Below are positions 1-10,500 of a stretch of 64,000 nt of DNA, piece by piece. Numbering within the stretch: position 1 is the first letter of the stretch; every line of letters begins with the position of its first letter. Source of the DNA: Siphonodentalium dalli (lineage: Eukaryota > Mollusca > Scaphopoda > Gadilida > Siphonodentaliidae); contig CP136068.1 of NCBI GenBank assembly GCA_032622095.1, positions 148,317,365 to 148,381,364 on the forward strand. The letters are read 5' to 3'. Below the pieces are notes generated by a model. The model was not told the origin of the DNA. It saw only the letters and a program-made list of their open reading frames with translations, and did not search any database. The translations under genes and the position numbers were made by a program.

Positions 1-2
1 CC

Positions 3-149
3 GCCGCATTCATACAGATTTTCCTTCTTGAAGACCCTGCCACTGCAATTCTCTGGAATAATCTAAACTGTGACCTGGTCGCACTCCAGCAGACCCTGAC
101 ATATTCAGAAAGGGTGTTTACCAGCATATCAAATAACTGGCTCAAATGA
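3..149 (+). CDS. possible 3' end of an upstream gene, open at the window edge
   Basis: An open frame enters from the left edge and runs about 48 codons to a TGA near 147-149, with composition that could be coding (it contains FLLEDPATAIL and NNLNCDLVALQQTL). I recognise no family. It lies about 0.8 kb upstream of the TRIM exon on the same strand and could be the last exon of a neighbour, or transposon or chance sequence. Nothing else supports it in the window. Confidence 0.2.
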   Translation, partial: AAFIQIFLLEDPATAILWNNLNCDLVALQQTLTYSERVFTSISNNWLK

Positions 150-764
150 TCATTCTTTTAACCTACTTAGTAGTGTTTTTATTTCTCTTCTGTATCATAA
201 ATCCTAAACCTGATTCTCCTATCTCACTGTCATCTCCTTTCTGAACACACGCTATCTCAATTCTGACATGCACTGGATATAATACCCGAAAAGGGGGTCT
301 CCAGTACACATAGATAGATAGTGAGCGAGTGTCGTTTACAACTTCCATATACATGTACATGTACCAGTATGATGATTCCTAATTCAAATTTGAATTTCCC
401 AACAAGTGTTGTCACGAAGTAAACATATAGTATTTCCATGTGTAACCAGCATGGTGCCATATAACATGTCTATTTGCATGGATAAAACATGATTACCGAT
501 TTGTAAATAAGTATAATGCATGTATCCGCATTTCAACTATCACAACGTACCATATTCTTGTTGATGGCGATACTTTTCATCAACTTCTATTTCAAAGTTA
601 ATTGGTCGCCACTGATTGCACATGGAGCCATGACCTTGCATGACCTCCCATAATGGCATGCTCGCATGTCTGTACTATTTCTGTAAGAAGTTAGCTGATT
701 TTTGCCAGGCGGCCAAATATTCCAGGTGGTGAAAAAGAACAGATTTCAAAAATCAAAATCTATT

Positions 765-883
765 GACTCTGAGCTTTGATGGATGGGTGCCTCGACTCAA
801 TTCAAATATTTTTACCCCTGAAGCCAACGATCAAAATAGTAATTTAGGGGTGTTAAAATCAGATTATGTACATGTATCTTTAA
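765..883 (-). mobile_element. family E TTAA-element fragment
   Basis: This 3'-truncated copy matches the better copies at 16728, 21082 and 44622, sharing GACTCTGAGCTTTGATGG and the segment around AAGCCAA. It keeps one end, running to CTTTAA at 878-883, but the opposite terminus is missing. It ends about 43 nt before the acceptor of the first TRIM coding exon. Confidence 0.6.
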
Positions 884-920
884 TGGAACAGGCCTTATGA
901 ATGACGAAATTGTTCTATCC

Positions 921-956
921 TTACAGACCTGTTCTCAATGACTGTTGCCTGTTGCT
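921..956 (+). promoter_or_regulatory. 5'UTR acceptor and short upstream ORF of the TRIM gene
   Basis: TTACAG at 921-926 follows a pyrimidine run and reads as a 3' splice acceptor, so a non-coding first exon should lie upstream. An ATG at 938 opens a nine-residue uORF in another frame that stops at 965-967, overlapping the main ATG at 957. This would lower or modulate initiation if the transcript starts upstream. Confidence 0.45.
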
Positions 957-1547
957 ATGGAAAATAATGACAAAATTGACAGATTACGAGAACGTTTGCT
1001 GCTGTGCCCTGTGTGCATCGAAGAATATAAGGATCCTCGCATTCTACCCTGCCATCACACCATCTGTCTGCAATGCCTGACAGAATACGTCAGAATATCA
1101 TCATCAACGGGTCGGTTATTCAGATGTCCACAGTGTAGAGCAGACGTTTTTGTTCCCAATGGCGGACTCAGAGATCTACCGACAAATTTCTACATCACCA
1201 GTCTGATGGATGAGATTGGGACGAAGTCGTACATAGGAACATGTGACGTCTGTGAACGTGATTGGCTGATTTCACAGTACCGGTGTGTTAACTGTGACAT
1301 TGATATTTGTCGCTTCTGTATCAATGAACATAAGCTATTTAAGCACGAGCCGACGGAGAGAGTCACTATCATGAGGATCGAGTCTGGCGATCATTGCTCT
1401 TCAATGACATCGATGAAATGCTGCGATACCCATCCCGACGAGGTGATTCAGATGTACTGCGAGACATGTGCCAAGCCAGTTTGTATCGTTTGCTCCTGTG
1501 AAGGACACAAGAAACATGACACAAAACCTCTGCAAACAAAATTACAG
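957..1547 (+). CDS. TRIM gene coding exon 1: RING, B-box 1, B-box 2
   Basis: This exon has 197 codons and ends CAG|GTGAGG. It encodes the complete zinc-binding region: a RING with CPVC and CPQC knuckles, then two B-boxes with full sets of Cys/His ligands. Open frame continues past the donor to 1685 only by read-through into intron sequence carrying a family Q fragment. Confidence 0.92.
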
Positions 1548-4500
1548 GTGAGGTTTGTCAAATGTCTGATTATTATTTGGTCAATTTTAGCTCATTTTTA
1601 CAGTTTGAGCTATTGCCATGGGTTGTACGTCCGTCCCCCTAAGTACAGGCCACAGTCCTCTTTTAATTATTATCACCAAACTTGAAATGGATCTTTTTGG
1701 TGATCTCTAGATCACGGAGCCATTTTTAGCTCAACTTTACTTTGTAAAGTTTGAGCTATTGCCATGGCTTTCGTCGTCCGTGTGTGCGTGTGTACGTGTG
1801 TACGTAAGGCGTCAACAATGCAGTCTACAGGTCGTACCTTTGGTCGGATCATTATGAAATTTGTCATAGCTGTTGACATCAACATTTAGACCAGAATGAT
1901 TAATTTTGGGGTCATTCGGTAAAAAAACATGGCCGCCAGTGGCCATCTTGCATTTCAAAATTCAATCCATTAGCACGGGCTACAGGGCGTACTGTTTGTC
2001 GGATCGTCATGAAATTTGTCATGGATGTTAATATTGACATGTAGATGGGAACGAGTAATTTTGGGGTCATTCGGCCCAAAAACATGGCTGCCAGCAGCCA
2101 TCTTGGATTTTACTCTTTGTATGACTAAATTCTTTAGCACGGGCTACAGGTCGTACTTTTAGTCTGATCATCATAAAATTTGTCAAGAATGTTAATAATG
2201 ACATGTAGATGGGAACGAGTAATTTTTGGGTCATTCGGCCAAAAAACATGGCCGCCAGCAGGCATCTTTGATTTCACTCTTTGTATGACTAAATCCTTTA
2301 GCACGGGCTACAAGTCGTACCTTTAGTCCGATCATCATAAAATTTGTCATGGCTGTTGAAATTGGAATGTAGATGGGAACGAGTCATTTTGGGGTCATTC
2401 GGACAAAAAACATGGCCGCCAGCGGCCATCTTGGATTTCAAAATTCAATCCATTAGCACGGGCCACAGGTCGTACTGTTCGTCTGATCATCATGAAATTT
2501 GTCATGGATGTTAATATTGACATGTAGATGGGAACGAGTAATTTTGGGGTCATTCGGCCAAAAAACATGGCGGCCAGCAGCCTTATTGGATTTTACTCTT
2601 TGTATGACTAAATTCTTTAGCACGGGCTACAGGTCGTACCTTTAGTCTGATCATCATCAAATTTGTCATGGATGTTAATATTGACATGTAGATGGGAACG
2701 AGTAATCTTGGGGTCATTCGGCCAAAAAACATGACCGCCAGCAGCCATCTTGGATTTTACTCTTTGTATGACTAAATCCTTTAGCACGGGCTACAGGTCC
2801 TACTTTTAGTCTGATCATCATAAAATTTGTCAAGAATGTTAATAATGACATGTAGATGGGAACAAGTCATTTTGGGGTCAATCGGCCAAAAAACATGGCC
2901 GCCAGCAGGCATCTTTGATTTCACTCTTTGTATGACTAAATCCTTTAGCACGGGCTACAGGTCGTACCTTTAGTCTGATCATCATAAAATTTGTCATGGC
3001 TGTTGGAATGTAAATGGGAACGAGTAATTTTGGGGTCATTCGGCACAAAAACATGGCCGCCAGCAGCCATCTTTGATTTTACTCTTTGTATGACTAAATC
3101 CTTTAGCACGGGCTACAGGTCATACATTTAGTCTGATCATCATAAAATTTGTCATGGCTGTTGAAATTGGAATGTAAATGGGAACGAGTCATTTTGGGGT
3201 CATTCGGACAAAAAACATGGCCGCCAGTGGCCATCTTGGATTTCAAAATTTAATCCATTAGCATGGGCCACAGGTCGTACTGTTTCATCATGAAATTTGT
3301 CATGGTTGTTAATATTGGATTTTACTCTTTGTATGACTAAATTCTTTAGCATGGGCTACAGGTCGTACCTTTAGTCTGATCGTCATAGCTGTTGACATCA
3401 ACATTTAGACCAGAATGATTAATTTTGGGGTCATTCGGTAAAAAAACATGGCCGCCAGTGGCCATCTTGCATTTCAAAATTCAATCCATTAGCACGGGCT
3501 ACAGGGCGTACTGTTTGTCGGATCGTCATGAAATTTGTCATGGATGTTAACGATGACATGTAGATGGGAACGACTCATTTTGGGGTCATTCGGCCAAAAA
3601 ACATGGCTGCCAGCAGCCAACTTGGATTTTACTCTTTGTATGACTAAATTCTTTAGCACGGGCTACATGTCTTACCTTTAGTCTGATCATCATAAAATTT
3701 GGCATGAATATTAACGATGACATGTAGATGGGATACAATAATTTTGGGGTCATTCGGCCGAAAACATGGCCGCCAGCAGCCATCTTGGATATTACTTTTC
3801 TCTTCATGTCTATAAACTAGTATTAGACATTCAACTTTCCACATTCATAATCGCTCCATTGACTGTAATACATTAAATTATTCCCTTTCCAAGTTGAGCT
3901 ACAGTGTCATTGACACTTTCATTTGGAATTTTGATGAAAATATAGCTGCCGGCAGCCATTTTTAATTTCGCATATGACTAATGACAAATGGCATATTGGG
4001 TCAATCATATCGACGACAGTGTGGTTGTAAACGTTAACGAATGTACTTTGTGTGTTTAGCTGCTACCAAATAAACCCAGTTTGTGAATACCAGCCCATGT
4101 GTTACCAATGTGTTCAATCAGAAGTGGAATCGGAAAATCATGGGCACGTTATGTAATGGTATTTTCCTTAGATGATATATTTCCAATTACATACAGCAGA
4201 CAAGTTGTATTGGCCCATTTGCTGTTATCGAGAAAAATAAAACGATAGTATAAAACTCATATGGAAATAATTCAATGTATATTTTCGTAGATAATAACTG
4301 ATATTTATGTACATTGTGTCAATGGTGCATTGTCCTGCCACTCTTACGGTTCTTTACATACATAAGAATTTAAGAAATGCCACTATTGCGACATTTGTCT
4401 TTTAAAATCTGTTTTTGTATCATGTTTATATTGTATGGCAGCATATTGCTGTAAAATAACATTCTACAAAAACAGATTTTAAATGACAATGATGTCGCGA

Positions 4501-7500
4501 TAGTGGCTGCTGGCAACATCTTATATATGTAAAGAACCGTAAGAGTGGTAGGAAAATGCACATTGGACATAATGTACATATATCAGTTATTATCTGCGAA
4601 AATACACATTGAAGTGGAAGACAGCATTATTTATATTTATTAAAGTGTTATACTTTTGTTAATTTATCTCGATAACAGCAAATGAGCTGATACAACTTGT
4701 CTGCTGTATGTAATTGGAAATATAGTGTCTTAGGGAAATACATTACATAACATGCCCATGATACTGGGAGAGTTATTAGAAGCCAAAACACTTACCCTGG
4801 TGTTGATTCTGAGGCATATATTATTCTAATTTTCCGATTCCACTTCCGGTTATCGAATGTACACATTGGGTACACAAAAACTTCTTTGAGGTGTTTTAAA
4901 AGGTAGATTAAAAAAATATATTTCCTAGAAACATAAGCTCCTGTTGACTGGTCTGACCATCTCGCAGACTAAAAATTATTAAAGATGCATAATCTGAGTA
5001 AGCGCCCTTCAATTACTATTTATTTTGATTTGGGGGTAAAAAGTATTTGATTCGAGTAATAGGAACCCACCCATCAAAGATCAGAGCAATCAGATATTAA
5101 TTTTTTAAATCTAATGTTTTTCACCACCGATACTTTTTAGTGGCCAGTAAAAAACTGGCATGCTGGCAAAATTTTATTAAACAAAATGTTTATAAATAAC
5201 AGGTTTTAGGCAATTTTATACTATAGTTGACTGATTAGCATTATTTTTGGGCAATTAATTGATTCTGATAACTGAAGCGGCATCTCAATTTTTGTTATTG
5301 TTGTTGGAATCTTGATGATATGGGGACTATCAAATTGGATTGAGTACCTTTAATTTATACCGGTGAACCAATACAGAAAGTTCAGTGAAGAGACACCATA
5401 TTTAGTTATACCGGTATCTGTTGTTTTATTCTCTCAGGTTGCTGAAAAGGATATGCAGTTTGATTTTGATGAATTCAGTTCAGATTTCAAGAATATACAG
5501 TCTGGTTTAGACGAGTTAGATAAGCTGTCAGATCGGGTCCAGAAATCAGCCGATGAATGTCTCGGCAAAATCAAGGAAAACGGCGACAAGCTTCAGCAAG
5601 CAATTGAGGACGCCATCAACAAGAAATGTGATGCGATTATGCAACAGAAGGAGGAAGCTCTGGTGATTGTTAATGAATATTCATCGGAGGTGGAGAAATG
5701 TGGTGACAGATTAAATAAAGGCATTGATTTCATGGAGAGTCTTCAGGTACTATTATATGAAACACCATTAAAAATTCTGTTACGAAGCCTGCAAATAGCG
5801 TGTCTGTCATTTGCAGAATGAGGTCCCCCAGAGGGTGAATTTAGTGATGCTATCCTGCACAGCGGGCTAGCATAACCAAATTCACCCTCTGGAGATCTCA
5901 TTCTGCTTAGGCCTCATCTTCTGGGAAGTATCTATTGTATCAAATTAACATTGGTTTTAGTTACTTTTTCCCTTCTGGGAAGTTTCTATATCCCCAAATT
6001 TGCAGAAGATCAAGTACATAATCGAGGTGCCCAATGGGTGAACATTACCAACTTCAACTGTGAACTTCGTTCTGATCCTAGGTCTACCATAGCAGAATGA
6101 GGCCTAAGCAGAATGAGGTCCCCAGAGGTTGAATTTAGTGATGCTAGCCCGCTTTGCGGGATAGCATCACTAAATTCACCCTCTGGGGACCTCATTCTGC
6201 AGATGACAGACACGCTATTTGCAGGCTTGTCTGTTACTGGTAGTGCTCCATGCATAGTCAAATTTTATTTGGTAGAAAATAATCGCAGTACTTATGTTTG
6301 ATATTCAATATGGGCGGCAGTTAGATTAACCCTTTACCCAACAAACCGGCCAATACCGGCCAAATAAAGCTTCAACAGCCTAAAATATCTTCGGTCTGTC
6401 TCAATAGAACCATAAAATATGGATATCATTGGAACCGGCTCCTTGACCACATTGTGATAGTTACAGTTATGCCCTGTGCCAATGCATTCTCTTATATATG
6501 CGAGTCGACCTAGGTCGACTCGCATATATAAGAGAATGCATTGGCACAGGGCCGTTCTGTTGGGTAAAGGGTTAAATCAACCCTCATCTCAGTTAACTCT
6601 TTCATGACGGGAGCTGCGCTAGTGCAGTATTAAAGATTCTGTGCCATTGCATGCGAGTCTCCCATAGTGTGCCTCACATATAGAAGAGAATACACGGTCA
6701 CAACAAATATTGTTAGGCCAATGTATTCTCTTATATATGTGAGGATCCCCTATGGGAGACTCACATATATAAGAGAAAGCATTGGCAGAGGGTTTTCACA
6801 AAATTTCAGGACGCTCCAGTCATGGAAGGGTTAACATTTCTAATATATTACTGTTATTGGCAACTACTCTAGTGTGGCAAATAAACGTGAATGCAAGTTT
6901 ATTATTTAAAGGTACGGTTGGCCTTGGCGGTGGGTATTCTGTGAAAATATTTCCACCCGTCAAAAACCGCCACAAACAGAAATAACAACAAAATGTAGAC
7001 AGACTTTGTCCGTATACAAATAGGAAATATCGCATAAACAGTATTTTATTGTCATATTTTTGACCATTGTTATGTAAACAAAAGCATAAAAAGTTACTTT
7101 TCTGGTGTTTGTTTATATTATGATGGTAAACACAAAGAGCGTTCTTTGTGGGTGAATTCCTGATATGGAACGAATAAAGAGCGTTTATGCCATTTGTGTG
7201 TGATTAGCCAGCAGCATTGTGTTGTCTTCTGTAACACAATCAGACTCTTGCTTAGGTAAAATATAGTAAATCTTTATGATAACATGCTGTTTACGCGATG
7301 GTCATGGTATATATGAACGAAACTGTATGCGTTTTAATGTTTTTCTGTTTACGGTGATTGGAACAAAAATGAATATTTTTGACAACTAAGGCCTCACGTG
7401 CCTTTAATAGAACATTCCCTCCCTGCATGTTGCTTATTTGGGTATGCATGTTCATTTTATTTGCTCCCTCTATCGGAAACTTGGGTATGTTTTGTTGACA

Positions 7501-10500
7501 AAAATCTCTGGGTGGAGTTTCTTATTTCTCCGTTGATGCCAGCTGTACATAATAACCAGCAATTTGCATGACTACTTGTAGTATTGATTGATGCCAAACG
7601 TATGATGTTTGTGTTATCACATCGGAATATTAATTCTGAGTCAATATATCACACCCATATAAAGAGCGTTTAATTTATTAGTTTTACACGGGAATATGAT
7701 AACATCGGTTAATCCAAGGGAGTCTAGACGTATATTCTATATTTTTGTTACTCTTATCCTGACATGTTGTAAACTGCCGCAAGGTAGACTGCTCTGGACA
7801 TCACTAGTGAAGTTTCCACTATCGAGGTTCAAGACAGGGGTGCCTCTATATGTGGGACCGGGGCACGTGCATCCACCTGCTCATATATTATGGGTATCAC
7901 AAAACTACCTTGATCGAGCATGGGATTTTACTTCTAACTCGGTCTAAGATGTCATTCTTGTTTATGTTTTGACAACTTACTGTGTGGAAGAGGGACATTG
8001 GAACAGGCATAATATTAACCATCTCACAGACTGAATATGATGTGTGTATGTTTATCCACATTCCGGGCAATTTCTCTTTCCCATAATTAGCAATTTCTCT
8101 TTCCAATACTAGTACCGGTAATTACAAATGAACAGTTATAATGGTCTTGAACTGCACTTCGCTGCTCTTTTATTTGGGTCCTAAATGTTTATGAAATTAT
8201 TTCAGGATTTCCACCCTGCACGTATATTTGGGACTGCATATTTATTTGGAACACTAGTATAGAGTATGTTACTTTAATTGGTAACTACAGTATGTTTAAA
8301 CATGTGTTAAAACGTGAAGAACAGCTCCTGTAATCATAGTAAAAATCGTGTCAGTGATTTTGAATGAAATAAATCATGTGGAATATATCAAAGTACTTTT
8401 TACAGACATATTTGGGAAATGTTAGCCACTGGTAGCTGAAATTAGAGTCGGAGCTGCCAGATTTGGAGGTGTAATGCGGAGATGGCCGATGTGGAGGTGG
8501 ATGCTTTGTTGGCATTTGCCCCAGAAATAGGAAAATAAAATTGCACGCACATACTTTTCAAAAATTGTACACCTGAGAAATGTGAAATATATTGACTTTG
8601 CATTGCTTTATTATACAATTTAGCTACAACAAATCAGACTTGGGATTCAGACGGAGCCTACATTCCCGATCCCTGTGTGGTGTTTACGGTGCCTTCTTAT
8701 AAGCACCATGAAGCCTACAGCTGAAATTTGACATTATGTGGACATTACATATGAAGAGTAAACAATGGATATAACTTCTAAAACACTTATGATTTGGGTA
8801 CCGTTACATATTTGATCTTGTTCAAACAGTGCTTGAAATGTGCACAACCACAAAATATATTATCATTTGCTAATTTAATGATTTTGTTATATGAACCCAA
8901 CATTTTGATGAGAATATATTGGTTGATGCACTTATACATGTAAATGAGAAAATATGATTAGTACTAGAATTCAGACATAGATTGAAGTTTTACTTCCTGG
9001 AGAAATTAATTCTCATATCATTGTTATTGGCTATTGACAATGTCCCCAATAACAGTTACTGTAAGAAAAGTTGCTTTGTTTTAACAAAAATACAGCATTT
9101 GTGTATATTTTCTATGATATTCTGTATTTCCTATGATATTCTGACCCGTGTAGGCCCCATAATAGGAAACACTTGGCCTTTTTTGTTTGGCCTTACTTAA
9201 CATTTACAAAACACGAAGCCTGAACAAATTGAGGAAGGTTGCCATGTTTACCTTTCAGAGATATCACTTCTGGTAACCCTTTCTATACTAAATACTCATT
9301 GATGAGTAGTTATCCCTTAGGAAATGTTCAGATCATAAGTTCGACAAACAATATTGAACTAATATTGTCAAAACATTCCCCCCCCCCCAATAAATAGATC
9401 GCCTTCTGCACTTTTATTATTTATCATCTGCTTATTTTTCCTGAACACTCCTCCAGATGATTAATAGACAATTCCAATCTACACTTTTGTAACTGAGTGG
9501 GAGAAAGGGTTATATTTGTCACAGATACAGTAATGCCCTAAGTAAACAACTGAACAGCAGAATTATGGGTAACTTTTCAGGATTTAGTCGAAAATATGGC
9601 TTGTTGCCATTCATCGGAAAGCTCTCGGGGTATAGGCTAATGTTTCACTGAAGTTCTCTCTACTGTGCACATTAAAACCTTGTGTAGATGTAACAAAAGT
9701 AAATTGCTAAATTATTATGTCTTAATAAATACTACATGCATACTTTCTTGTTGCCTGGAACATCTATAGGTGACTGTGTGTTTTTGGCTATAAATCATAT
9801 CCTATCAACTCGTCCTGAAATGTACCCTCAATACATGCTACTGAAGCATTGAAACTGAATGGATGCGCCTATAATTCAAGATACGGAAATTTCTAATTAT
9901 GCATTTTGACAATGATATACCCAACACAACCTGATGATATCAGCTTAACCTTTTCAAGGCGGGAGAAGCACTGGTGCAGCATTAAAGATCTTGTACCAGT
10001 GCATTCTCTTAAATATGTGAGTCTTCCATAGTGAGCCTTGCATATATAAGAGAATGCACTGGCTTACATGGTCAATGTAAATATTGAAAGTTGAATCGAT
10101 TAAACAATTAGTAGTTATCAACTATAATTTCGGCCAAAATCGCCTATAAAATTGCCCGACAACTAACTGCTCTTTTATACTGCGAAGATAGCACTTTCAT
10201 GACTGGAGCTATGCTGGTGCAGCATTAAAGACCCTGTGCCAGTGCATTCTCTTATATATGCGAGTCTCCCATAGGGAGCCTCGCATATATAAGAGAATGC
10301 ACAGGCTTACAAGATCAAGGCAAATATTGTTAGGCCAATGTATTCTCTTATATATGCAAGGCTCCCTATGGAAGACTCTCATATATAAAAGAATACATTG
10401 GCACAGGGTTTTCGCAAAATTTCAGGAAGCTCCAGTCATGGAAGGGTTAATGTTTGTCCATTAAGTTGTACAATGCACGATTAATTAATTTATTTTCCTA

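Noticed and set aside
945-956. TRIM start at 945
   Set aside because: The codon there is TTG; the first in-frame ATG after the acceptor is 957.
3586-3844. Frames of 60-84 residues such as KSKIQDGCWQPCF in several places
   Set aside because: They come from the tandem units of family Q and are present in every array, with stops between units.
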